Shown here: positions 1 to 9,309 of the stretch, piece after piece
Numbering within the stretch: the stretch's first letter is position 1
Layout: each line of letters begins with the position of its first letter
NCBI GenBank assembly: GCA_026770025.1
Contig: JAMXDE010000004.1
Span: 3,459,501 to 3,523,500 of the forward strand
DNA from: Craspedostauros australis
Taxonomy: Eukaryota; Bacillariophyta; Bacillariophyceae; Mastogloiales; Achnanthaceae
Reading direction: 5' to 3'
Length of the DNA stretch: 64,000 nt
Notes under the pieces: generated by a model
The model's input: only the letters and a program-made list of their open reading frames with translations
What the model was told of the DNA's origin: nothing
The model's database searches: none
Program-made: the position numbers and the translations under genes

Positions 1-2
1 TG

Positions 3-101
3 CAGGAAGAGAAGGATGTGCAGACGTCGCACTTTCAGAAGACGAAGGAACGCTGGGGCAAGATCTGGAAGGAGCAGTTCGGCGATTCGGAGAAGGAGTG
101 A
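3..101 (+). CDS. 3' end of an unidentified gene, truncated by the window edge
   Basis: An open frame enters from the left edge and ends at a TGA at 99-101. The 32 visible residues are highly charged (Glu, Lys, Gln, two Trp), like the tail of a soluble or coiled-coil protein. The upstream part is outside the window, so no function can be assigned. About 250 bp of non-coding sequence separates it from the convergent gene that ends at 354. Confidence 0.5.
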   Translation, partial: QEEKDVQTSHFQKTKERWGKIWKEQFGDSEKE

Positions 102-353
102 GGTGGTTGAGGGAGTGCAGCATTGAGCGCAGTACATGCTGCGCTTCCGTCTCTCACAGAATCCGTTGCAACAATCCTATGCCAGTCATAGTGGAGCAAT
201 GCATACACTTGCGTGCATGGCCAATATAATGATGATTTCGCATACACATACAAACACACACGAACACAACAAATCCGGTGCAAACCTCAACATTTCAAAA
301 TCATAGAATAATTACGGACGTACTCCCATGACATTACTTTAGACCGCGTTTGC

Positions 354-1760
354 TTACTTCTTCTCCCTGGTGGACTTTCTGCTGCGCTTGGAACGCGACG
401 AGGAAGTGCCCTCGACAGAGCGATCGCGCTTGCCCTTCTTGGATTTGGAAGAGGAACGCCGGCTCCTGGACTTGGAGGATCGGATGGTGGGTGGGGCTTC
501 CGGACTTTCATCTTGTGGTGACTGGATTTGTTCTGTTGCGTCCTCCTCTTCCTTCATGAGTTTCGCTGCCTTGGCCGCTGCGGCCTTGGTGGGCGCCTTC
601 TTCGCTGGACCCTTGGGCGCGGCCGTTTTTGGTGAGGCAGGCTTCCTCGTTGGGCTCTTGGGTGGAGCCGTTGCGTCGTCCTCCGACTTCGTGGTCTTTT
701 TGCGGGTGCGCTTGGTGAACTCGCGGAACTGGTCGTTGGCGCGGTGGATGACGGCAAGGCCAGCCTCGATCTCACTCTCGCCGTACTCGGCGTTGACGTC
801 GATGACCATGTCTTCTTCTTGGAGCTGATCGAGGAGGGCCTTCTCGAGGAGGATGAGCTCCAGCGAGTTGAAGACGATGTCGGACACACCTTCCTCTTCC
901 GTCACCACGACATCGGTGGTTCCGAAGCGCGCGCCGCTCCATGTCGCATGCACTTCGGCTTCGAACTGGGCGTTGGAGATGGCCTCCTTGAATGCGTTGG
1001 GGTCGCTGGGTGCGTTCGTGTTGATCTGCAGCACTCTCTTGTGAGTGGCTTCCGTCGGACCAAACAGAGTCAGCTTGTTGTGCAGACACAGGCAGGAGTC
1101 TGGCTTGGTGTTCGACGTGTCCTGACTCTGGAATCGCAGATGGTCCCAAATGAGATCCGTTGGCGTCAAAACACCTCGCGCTGCCAGCTTGACTTCGTCA
1201 TCGCCGGATGTGCAGGAGCTGGTCGACAGACCCACGGGAACGCGGGTGATATCGGCGAACTTGACCGGGATGGTGCCGACCGCCTCATCCATCAGGACCA
1301 AGGTTTCGTATCCCGCGCCGTACGTGAGGATGGCAACGTTCTTGTCGCCGATGCATCGGCGCAGGAGCTTGATGAGCCAATCGGGGTTGGATTCCACAAC
1401 GGATCTAGTCCATTCGCCGACAGTCAGCGGTTGGTTGGTGTCGGCGGTTCTGCGGGGGACGGTGCACTTGGTGACGTGGACGCTGTTGAGGGATTTGGTC
1501 TTGAAGGGCGCCACCTTCACAGTTGCCACCATTGGGTAGGCGTATGGTTCGGGTGCCGACTGCTCTGGGATGGTGGCGGCCGGCATTGTGATGAGAGCAG
1601 CATGGTTGTTGGCCGGAGGCACGGGGACGACGACGGAACTGGTCTTCTTGTCATTGCCATTGTCCTTGCCATTGGTTGTGCCGTTGCTCTTGCTCTTGCC
1701 CTTGCCGTTGGGCTTGCTTGGGCTGCTTGGAGCCGAGATCTTTTTGCTAGCTGTCATCAT
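354..1760 (-). CDS. unknown protein, globular core with histone-H1-like basic tail
   Basis: Intronless, 468 residues, start ATG at 1758-1760 (an adjacent second ATG follows), stop TAA at 354-356. Residues 1-45 are Lys/Ser/Asn-rich. About 75-310 look globular, with recurring hydrophobic stretches, including a WLIKLLRRCIG helix and a LELILLEKALLDQL helix. The last 150 residues are a Lys/Pro/Ala/Ser tail with SPTRKP, SPKTAAPK and KKAP motifs that resemble histone H1 tails, then an Arg/Ser/Lys-rich end. I do not recognise the core. The tail suggests nucleic-acid or chromatin contact and nuclear localisation, but composition alone supports this. No signal peptide or membrane segment is visible. 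Confidence 0.75.
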   Translation of the reverse strand: MMTASKKISAPSSPSKPNGKGKSKSNGTTNGKDNGNDKKTSSVVVPVPPANNHAALITMPAATIPEQSAPEPYAYPMVATVKVAPFKTKSLNSVHVTKCTVPRRTADTNQPLTVGEWTRSVVESNPDWLIKLLRRCIGDKNVAILTYGAGYETLVLMDEAVGTIPVKFADITRVPVGLSTSSCTSGDDEVKLAARGVLTPTDLIWDHLRFQSQDTSNTKPDSCLCLHNKLTLFGPTEATHKRVLQINTNAPSDPNAFKEAISNAQFEAEVHATWSGARFGTTDVVVTEEEGVSDIVFNSLELILLEKALLDQLQEEDMVIDVNAEYGESEIEAGLAVIHRANDQFREFTKRTRKKTTKSEDDATAPPKSPTRKPASPKTAAPKGPAKKAPTKAAAAKAAKLMKEEEDATEQIQSPQDESPEAPPTIRSSKSRSRRSSSKSKKGKRDRSVEGTSSSRSKRSRKSTREKK

Positions 1761-2906
1761 GCCTTCTTGCTTCTCTTTGCTTCTAACTTGCCTTGTTTTG
1801 GATGATGCAATGGATGATGTGTGTGTGTGTGTGTTCGTGAGGGCAATGGATGATACCCGGAGGATGCTTTGCCTCGATGGCTTTCAAATTGTGAGCAACT
1901 GGATGATGTGGGCTGTTTGGATTGACCGACTCGATGTGGTTGACTTTGCCCTTTGGGACGACCAGTGGCTGCCAAAACTGTTTTTTGCTGCTTCTGTTGT
2001 CGCTGGTGACTGAGTTGTTTGTGGTCTTTGTTGTCAGTCCATCACTTCATCGTCGCGGATGGGTTTTGGTGTGCATTATCGTGTTGTTGCTGGCAATTTA
2101 CGTGGGTTTGCGATCGCTATCCCCCACACACCTCGCGCAAATCAACGCGATTTACGTGCGCGACCTCTCTTTGCCACTCTGCAAAACTGTTTGGTGGTGG
2201 TGTTCGGCTGTTCATAATTTTTGAATTCGACGCCTACGCGCATTTCTGGTACAGCTCTTACGTGGCTGCTGAGAGGGACAGAACGGCTGGGTTTGGTGGG
2301 TTTGCTCTGGTTTAATTTTGCAAGTACCGCTGGTAATCGGTAAACTTGGTTGCGTTAAATTCCAGTTTTGCTGTTGTGGTCGTTGCGTTAACTGGCAGTC
2401 TCAAGTTCAAAAAGTGCGCACGCGCTGTTCGAGTTGCCGCCTTGACTATTTCTGGCGGTTTACTTGTGTAGTCTTCTTCTTCGAATAGTGCAGAGCAATT
2501 GCTTGGGCTCGCACAACTGAACGATCACCCACGGCGTGGCATGCAACCTGGAGATACGGATACACCAACTGCACCACTCTCCCCGAAGAGTGCAACCTAC
2601 ATACCTACCTACCATTGCCGAACTGTTTACTATACAATCAATGCAGACCTGCAAACACTAGAAACTAGACCAATTGTTGGTACCTTGCATTGTCAAGTTG
2701 AATCTTCGCATACTCCGTACTCTACGCATACAAGTCTTGCACTTATCAATCGTCAAGTACCATATTCATGCGCAAAGTCTTTCGGTACCTCCATCTTCCC
2801 ATCCACCTGTATTGCTGAATGCGACACTTACGAATCCGTCCCGTCTGCACACTGCCCACCTACGACCTGCCAATCAGCTCCAACATCATTGTCGCCCCCA
2901 ACCGCA
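1761..2906. other. intergenic spacer, promoter side of the 354-1760 gene
   Basis: About 1.1 kb between the start of one minus-strand gene and the end of the next. It holds a short TG run near 1818-1832 and mixed T-rich and C-rich stretches. Short open frames exist on both strands but lack recognisable protein character. No RNA gene seen. Confidence 0.6.
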
Positions 2907-4400
2907 TCAATCGCGCTTGTTCTTGCCAAAGAGACGCTCCCGAAAGCCCCGTCGTTTGGGTGGCTTGGTTGCCGCAATTTGCTTTTCCGCGGTCTCCGCA
3001 AAGGTCCCATCGACATTGTCCACGATCTTGGCATTCTCAAAGGCAGTCAGGACATTCTCCGCTTCAGGAACGGCCTCGAGCAAAGCTGAGTTTCGGATCG
3101 TGGTTCTTCCGTCGACGATACCATCCGGCATGGCCGCGGCCGCGCTGGGCGATAGGATGAAGCCGTCATTGTCGACCGTCGGTTCCATCTCGAGAGTTGG
3201 TGGACTGATGGAGCCGTTCATCCTCATCTCCACTTCATCCTTGAGGCCTTCCACCAGAAGATGCAACACCGTCCGGGCATTGTAGGCACCCACCCTGGAT
3301 GGCGTGCGCAGTTCGTTGACGATGCCCATCGTGATGCTGATGCCGAACACGAGGAATCCCAGGTACCACGCCTGCACGTTCAGAATGCCTATGCCTCCGA
3401 TGGTCTGCGAACCGGCGCCCAGGAGCGGGAAGGTGAACAGCGTGATGGTGGCCAGCGTCCACAGCAGGATCATTTGGATCTCTGGGAGCTTGCGTTGCAG
3501 GGCGCCCAGTCGGTAGGCGCGGGCCTGTCGCAGGGACTTGACGGTCTGGTACACCATCGATGGTTCGCCCACGCTGGTGAGGTACAGGACCTCCTCGAGG
3601 GGGTCGTCCATGGGACGTGCCGAGATCATCTCGGCTGGTTCGATGTCATTGAATTTGGAGAGATCTTCGTTGACGTATTCCTGGATACTGGACATGATGG
3701 CGGTGTAGAGCTGCTGGCGTCCTCGCGAGACCAGGCCGACCTGCTCCATCAAGGACTTGGTGGTGGCGACCTCCTCGAAGAGCGCCAAGTAAATCGCCTC
3801 CTGCTGCTGGTACATGAAGTAGTACGTCTGTCCGAGGAGGATGGAGAACATGAGACCAGAGGTTGTGAGGATGTTCTGGATGTACTGCGACGCATCCTGC
3901 GCCACAACGCTGAAGACGCCGGAGTCGTTGATGAGCGATGCCAGTTCGAGGGAGACCGTGGGATAGGAGAGGCAGGCGGAGCTGGCGATGAAGGCCGCCG
4001 GGAGTCCAACTCGCAGCAGAGTGACGGTGTTGACGAATCCCTTCATCTGCTCAAAGTCATTCTCATCGAGGTTGGGGTGGAAGGTGAGCGCCATCTCCTC
4101 CCACAACATATACTCCTTCTCTTCCAGATCGTCATTGAGCGATGCCGAGTCTGCAAACAGCATCGTGCTGCTGCTTTGGCCTTTGCGATTGCATTGGTGA
4201 TGACGGTGGCTGCTATTCTGCGAGCTTCTTCCCAGTTGTGCTTGCAAACGGAATGAATGAGATCGGACGGTTGTCGGGTGGAGCCTGGCATTTGCATGGC
4301 TGTGTGTTGATGGTTGAAAGGATTGGAATGCCTGCGCTGTTGCAATCAATGCTACAGCCAAAATGGCCGCCGTGCAACAACTTCTTCTATTGCTGAACAT
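2907..4400 (-). CDS. plastid-targeted DUF4239 (bestrophin-like) membrane protein
   Basis: Intronless, 497 residues. I chose the ATG at 4398-4400 because the open frame further upstream has no ATG. The N-terminus is a signal peptide ending AQA-F, matching the diatom plastid-import motif (cleavage just before Phe), followed by a Ser/His/Arg-rich transit-like stretch. Hydrophobic segments lie near 120-150 and 190-215, and two in the second half (WTLATITLFTFPLLGAG and LGFLVFGISITMGIVNELRTP). The block with LMEQVGLVSRGR and the paired late membrane segments resemble DUF4239 proteins, which are distantly bestrophin-like. Location in a plastid membrane is inferred. The C-terminus is basic and soluble. 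Channel activity is not shown by the sequence. Confidence 0.72.
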   Translation of the reverse strand: MFSNRRSCCTAAILAVALIATAQAFQSFQPSTHSHANARLHPTTVRSHSFRLQAQLGRSSQNSSHRHHQCNRKGQSSSTMLFADSASLNDDLEEKEYMLWEEMALTFHPNLDENDFEQMKGFVNTVTLLRVGLPAAFIASSACLSYPTVSLELASLINDSGVFSVVAQDASQYIQNILTTSGLMFSILLGQTYYFMYQQQEAIYLALFEEVATTKSLMEQVGLVSRGRQQLYTAIMSSIQEYVNEDLSKFNDIEPAEMISARPMDDPLEEVLYLTSVGEPSMVYQTVKSLRQARAYRLGALQRKLPEIQMILLWTLATITLFTFPLLGAGSQTIGGIGILNVQAWYLGFLVFGISITMGIVNELRTPSRVGAYNARTVLHLLVEGLKDEVEMRMNGSISPPTLEMEPTVDNDGFILSPSAAAAMPDGIVDGRTTIRNSALLEAVPEAENVLTAFENAKIVDNVDGTFAETAEKQIAATKPPKRRGFRERLFGKNKRD

Positions 4401-5417
4401 GACAGTCGTAGTGATGATCTTGTATGCTTGCAATCTTCAATGTGCTACACTTGTTGCAAGGATGGTGGTGCAACTTGGGATGGACTTTCTGTTCGTATAA
4501 TGGATCGTAGGTGCTTTGACAGAACTGAACCACTTCTTGACTCTGCGTTTGATGGATCGGATTGGATCGGATTGGATCGGATTGGATCGGATTGGATCGG
4601 ATTGATGTGTTGGGTGTGGCTTTGATCGACATCTTGTTTTGGTTGGCGTTTGCTGATTCCGGAGCGCGACATTCGTGATTGAAGTCGGTGGGTACATGGC
4701 GTGACTGGATGACTGGGTCGACGAGGTCTAAAACCAACAACCGAAGTCAGTTGTAGAAAGCACAGCAGACAAATCGGAAATTGATGTCAGAAGCAGAACT
4801 CTCGCGGAAGCGTGAGGAAACAAGAACCCAAACCGTGCAACGAGAACAGCGGGGACAAAAAAGAGAATACGAACATGAGCAGTGATGACACGGTTCTGTG
4901 AAAGTCGCCGTTCACACGATGACGATTGATGGGACAGAATGGAGAGGTCCACCGAATTCATGAGCCACACAGAACAAAGCACGAGGTACGGAACACAGAG
5001 AGGGCACCAACAGAAGGGATGCCTTCCGTTGACACACGACATCAGTGATGGGTGAAGCGAAGTGCAGATAGAAACAGGGAGGCACAGAGAAAGGATGAGG
5101 CGACCTGTCATGTGTGTGGAGGTTTGGATGTGGTAGAACTTCTTTGCGTGATGCAACACACACCCTCTCCTGTTCCTGTTGTGAATTGTTCTGCACAGAA
5201 ATGATGTCACAACGACAGCAAGCACGATACTCGCAAACACGCCCAACCCACAAGAGACAAGCAAGCGAAGTCAGAACAGAGAGACCCAAAACAAAAGCAA
5301 GATTGCCAGACAACCCGACACAAACTGAAAAGCAACAACAACAACAGCAACAACAACAAGAGCACTACCCAACACAACTGCACATTCTGCGAGCATACAC
5401 TTGTGAAGAACAGCACC
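4401..5417. other. divergent promoter region between 4400(-) and 5418(+)
   Basis: About 1 kb shared upstream region of two head-to-head genes. It contains a 10-bp tandem repeat at 4554-4603 and a CAA/CAG run at about 5333-5361 that probably lies in the 5' untranslated region of the + strand gene. Longer open frames on the minus strand here are Ser/Leu/Cys-rich and look like non-coding artefacts. Confidence 0.5.
4554..4603. repeat. 10-bp minisatellite, five perfect copies
   Basis: Five consecutive identical copies of ggatcggatt run from 4554 to 4603, then break at gatg. They sit 150 bp upstream of the plastid protein start. The unit is not a telomere motif. Confidence 0.95.
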
Positions 5418-5807
5418 ATGACAGTCAATCATTTCCGATGCGCGGCTTTCGCCATGACGATGTATCTGCTTCTCAAGTTCCAGCCGGTGGACGGACGCAG
5501 ACATTGGAGGTTCGGCGTTTCCAACGTGATCCCTTCCTCCGCGTCGCCGCTGGAGGACACAGACACCAAGCGGATGCAAGAGAACATTCGGCCAGTGCAT
5601 TCCGAGCTTCCTCCCACCAACACAAGCGCAGATGAACAGGATCCCGTCTTCGCCGTGCAACACGTGAGCAGGACGCAACGCATGGAGGATGGTGCGCAAG
5701 GCGTCGTGCCTCCTGTATCTCCTCCACTCCCACCGCAACCACTTCCACGCGATCCGAAGCCGTATCGACATATCCCACCGCCGATGCTTCCCTACCAGTA
5801 TCTGTGA
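5418..5807 (+). CDS. small secreted protein, proline-rich C-terminus
   Basis: 129 residues, intronless, start ATG at 5418 in the context caccATGA; the open frame upstream has no ATG. Residues 5-25 form a hydrophobic signal-peptide-like segment (FRCAAFAMTMYLLLKFQ) followed by a basic GRRHWRFG. The mature part is polar and ends in a Pro-rich stretch (PPVSPPLPPQPLP) and a terminal PYQYL. No known domain. The dibasic sites and small size would fit a processed secreted peptide. A second small secreted protein of similar design lies at 20630. Confidence 0.6.
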   Translation: MTVNHFRCAAFAMTMYLLLKFQPVDGRRHWRFGVSNVIPSSASPLEDTDTKRMQENIRPVHSELPPTNTSADEQDPVFAVQHVSRTQRMEDGAQGVVPPVSPPLPPQPLPRDPKPYRHIPPPMLPYQYL

Positions 5808-6534
5808 GCTCATGAGATCAAGCAGGCGTGGGATCCTTCGCGGGGGCAGCGCAGCAGCAACGAATGTGGAATAGCACCAATGAGAGCTGACAGCAAGGAT
5901 GGGGCAATTGGCCTGGCGCTGTCGCATCTTGAAACGGAACGCCGCTCTTTGCAGCACAACACAGCACGACGCATCACGCCAGAGAATGGAAGTTGCTGGC
6001 TCCTCCACTCTTTTGCGCTCCATTCCATGTTACTCCATGCTTCCCTCTCTCCCAGAGCGTCCCAACCAACCAAACAGACACTGAATGAATGCATCGGCCA
6101 CACTCCAACTACAACATTTTCAACATGCACAATAACACACCACCATAAATCACACCAGTACATACGCTATTCAACGAAGAGGCACAGAGTAGATACCATC
6201 GCAATGCAGTTGATTTGCAAGAGCTGTGCTGTGCGCACACTGCCATGAATGTGGGCGTGTCCTCTTCATCCTCGTGCCTTGCTGTCATTCCTGTCCACCT
6301 CTATGCTTGTTGCGGAAGTCTACGAAACACGGACATTTTCGGTCATTATTCGTTGGCGCCAAGTTCCGAATTCCAGAACGACGAGCACGATTCTTGACTC
6401 CACAGAACAACGACTGCATTCCCCATCCTCGTGCCCACACTCACACTCACACTCAACAGCAGTGCTTACGATTGTTCTCCATCCCACTCTGCACCACCAC
6501 CCGCATCAAGTGAAGTGCTGCGGCATGAGATGAC
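5808..6534. other. intergenic spacer
   Basis: About 730 bp between two + strand genes: 3' region of the secreted protein and promoter or leader of the glycosyltransferase. It includes a short ACACTC run near 6436-6456. No recognisable gene. Confidence 0.5.
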
Positions 6535-8145
6535 ATGGCAACGGCTGGCTGCGGTGTCAAACGGACATGCTTTCGAAAGACGACGGATGCGCTGATCTGC
6601 GCTGTGGCTGCAGTGGTCATCTTCCAGGTCAGCTTTCTCTCGACCCAGCATCATGAGGTCCTGTGGCCTTCTGGAGAGGCGTCGACAATCAACCACGAGC
6701 AACAGCAATCTGCACAGACATCGCACTTGTTGAAGTCTCTGTCGTCATTTCAACAAGCGCAAGATGGCAACGCAGATGCACCGCAGAGCGAGCAAGCTGC
6801 ACGAGCACAAGATGCGCTTCATACCAACATCCATGGCGATACAATGGACAGCGACAAGAACCCTGCACTTGCATCTCAACCACCCAAAGCAACCATCGTC
6901 GTGGAACTGACGGGCGAAGTTGGAAATAATCTGCAGCGTATCGCCTTTGGATACGGATTGCACTTGCAACTGCAACGCAAATTCCGTCTGCCGACGCAGC
7001 TCGTGCTGAAGATGAAGGGCGACAATTTGCCGACCCAGTGGGCATCCACCGAGAGACGCATCAAGACGTGCTTTCCTCACCTGCGCGTATTTCGCTTCAA
7101 TCAGGCCAATGGTTGGGATTTCGAAGCCATTCGGCAACGGCAAGTGGACACAGTCGGTGCTATTGAACGGTTGGTGCATGGCGAGAAACCTTCCGAGATG
7201 GAACAGGGATTGCGGCAACTGTCGGATCTTGCATCGCGGCATTCCGGTCCGATGCAGATGACGGTGGACGATCGTGACGAAACGATCATGCTGCCCGTGA
7301 TTGTGGTGCGCAAATTTGCGCCTCGCTTCTTCGTCGATCGGTTCCTTGACGATTATCGGCGATTGTTCGCCTTTGACAGCACGTCGGAACAATGCTGTGG
7401 CATTCTGCCGGAACCGGACGAATCCGTTTTTGTAAGTGGACATGAAATTGTGAGCACCACGTGATGGTGATGCTTTGTTTTGCATACAGGCAGGTATCCA
7501 TGAATTGTATTTCAAATTGTGAGGTCAGAGTCATGGACGCAGCAATGCGCTCGACTCCGTGCGCACTTCGCATATCCCTCGACGCTGCGTCGTCTTGTAT
7601 CAATCCATCTCATCACACCACGTCCCGCGCCATCGCTTCTTCCGCAACGCCAGCATTTCCGCAACTTCAAAACGGAGATCCCCAATGCTGCCAAATTCCG
7701 CGGATTCGAGGAGCTGTCACCCAACAAGACGGCGCATGCATTGTTCGGTCAGCTGCAGCCTGGCGACAAGGTCATCATGACGAGCCGCATGCACAACGAT
7801 GTCACGCAAGCCTACGTCGCGGCATTGCAACAGCGCGGTGTCAAGGTGCGCCTCGTGACAGACCAAACCGACATGCAGGACTTTTGCGTTTTGAAATCAG
7901 CGCAGAAGGAGCTGGTGGGTTGTGCCAAGTCCACCTTCCTGCTCTGGGCGGCGTATCTGGGCGACATGCAACGCGTCCGCATGTATCTCGTGGAGAACTC
8001 GGATGCAGCGACGCAAGCCTTCGTCAAGCGTGAAGCGAAACGATTCTCCAAGTACACCAATCCCAAACTGAAGGATCGAATGCAAATCCAATTGTACCCG
8101 AACGAAGAAGTGGAGGCGATGCGGCAGGACGCTTCCAAACATTGA
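6535..8145 (+). CDS. type II membrane glycosyltransferase, fucosyltransferase (GT11)-like
   Basis: Two exons, 6535-7431 and 7654-8145, joined by a phase-0 intron (gtaagt donor at 7432, acceptor ..gccag at 7653); 462 residues. The junction restores the segment DESVF/HFRNF, which I remember as conserved in a diatom family. Residues 18-36 are a signal anchor, so the enzyme is probably a Golgi type II protein with a stem of about 80 residues. GEVGNNLQRIAFGYGL (127-142) parallels the G-G-L-G-N-Q motif of alpha-1,2-fucosyltransferases. QDFCVLKSAQKELVG followed by STFLLWAAYL (374-401) parallels their late D-x-x-x-M and N-S-T-F-S-W-W motifs. Acceptor and donor sugars cannot be read from sequence. A GT11-like or O-fucosyltransferase-like fold is inferred. 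Confidence 0.78.
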
Positions 8146-8287
8146 TGGCAACGTTGGTGACAGCATCGGTAGCAACGGCGAGAGGTCGACCAGCGCAGTT
8201 GCTTCAATGCGAGCATCACAAATGAGAGTTGGCTGCATCTACTCTACTCTACCCACACACACACACTCACTCTCTCTCTCCGTATGA

Positions 8288-9221
8288 TTATTGCGACGAT
8301 GTGGACTCATCCATCCCAAAGATTAGCAAGTGAGTGAACACGATTTCTGGCGATGCCGCATTGCTTTCCCTGTCTGGAACGGGCAACAGAATGCGATTGG
8401 TGATGCCCATGTTGGGTTCTCCCACTCTCACGTGCTCAAGCAACGCACCTGTGATCCTCTCCGTAGTGTGTTGTGTGCACTCTGTCCTGTTCGTGTCGAA
8501 GATCTGCATACAAAGGTGAGATTGTGGCGTTCGAAAGCACTTACCACAGCACACGAATAGGCAACGAGGAATAGCGCCAACGAGTATGATTGGAACACAG
8601 GAACAGACCGGTAACAGATGATACATGCAAAAATGCCGAGAAGGGAATGAGAGCGTCTTGTCCTTGCTCACGTCCGCGACAACAGCCAAAGATGAATGAT
8701 GCATGCATGACGACGATCATCTCTCCAAAAGATTTGGAGCCGAACAGAGAACATATTCTACGTCCATCGGCATACGTCATCTTCTGCAAGACACGCTGTG
8801 GAGGTAACATTCGACACCACGATCATTCTGGGAGATGTAAAGCGCTGGACTTGTCCGTGGTGTAGCAATACTTTCTGTAATAGAGCAGAGAGACTGTGAT
8901 TGTCCAGCCACCTGAAACATTCCGACAAGGATGAGCGCTGTTGGATCTTCGCTCTTGATCTCCTTGAAGACGACGGGCATGATGGAGTAAATCATCTGCG
9001 GCTGAGTTACAAAGGGTTTTTCAAGTTTTGAAACGAACGTGTCGGGCGTCTGGTCCCACCATACTACACAAGCCCATCTCATGGATGTGTTCATTCATAG
9101 AGTATTACGCAGCTCGCAGATCAGATACAGCGCAAGCGAGATGATTCTTGGACGCTTGGCAGCCGCGACGTTCATCCATTGCGCAGAGGAGTCGCCCAAT
9201 CTTTCACCTTTGCCAGCGAGC
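8288..9221 (-). CDS. unresolved spliced membrane-protein gene (fragments)
   Basis: Several minus-strand segments look coding but no complete model could be built. The last exon, 8288-8503, encodes 71 residues (IFDTNRTECTQ to DESTSSQ) and ends in TAA. A 41-bp intron (8504-8544, gtaagt..tgcag) in phase 0 links it to a membrane-spanning segment LGIFACIICYRSVPVFQSYS plus LALFLVAYSCAV ending at 8545. Upstream pieces include MIYSIMPVVFKEIKSEDP with ALILVGMFQ (about 8912-8995) and AQWMNVAAAKRPRI with ISLALYLICEL (about 9109-9185). These suggest a multi-pass transporter-like protein with several small exons. The family is unknown. Exon limits other than the last intron are guesses. Confidence 0.35.
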
Positions 9222-9309
9222 CTGTTGTTGGTGCTTCGAACCACAAAGAGAGAAACCGAGAAAGGCAAAACCTGATGTCGCCCTAATTGAGAACGCGTGG
9301 ACAACACTT

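Noticed and set aside
744-1805. 353-codon + strand open frame
   Set aside because: Antisense of the basic-tailed unknown protein, whose codon use leaves the opposite strand open.
3261-4256. 331-codon + strand open frame
   Set aside because: Antisense of the plastid DUF4239-like gene.
4554-4603. Possible interstitial telomere repeat
   Set aside because: The unit ggatcggatt does not match TTAGGG-type telomere repeats.
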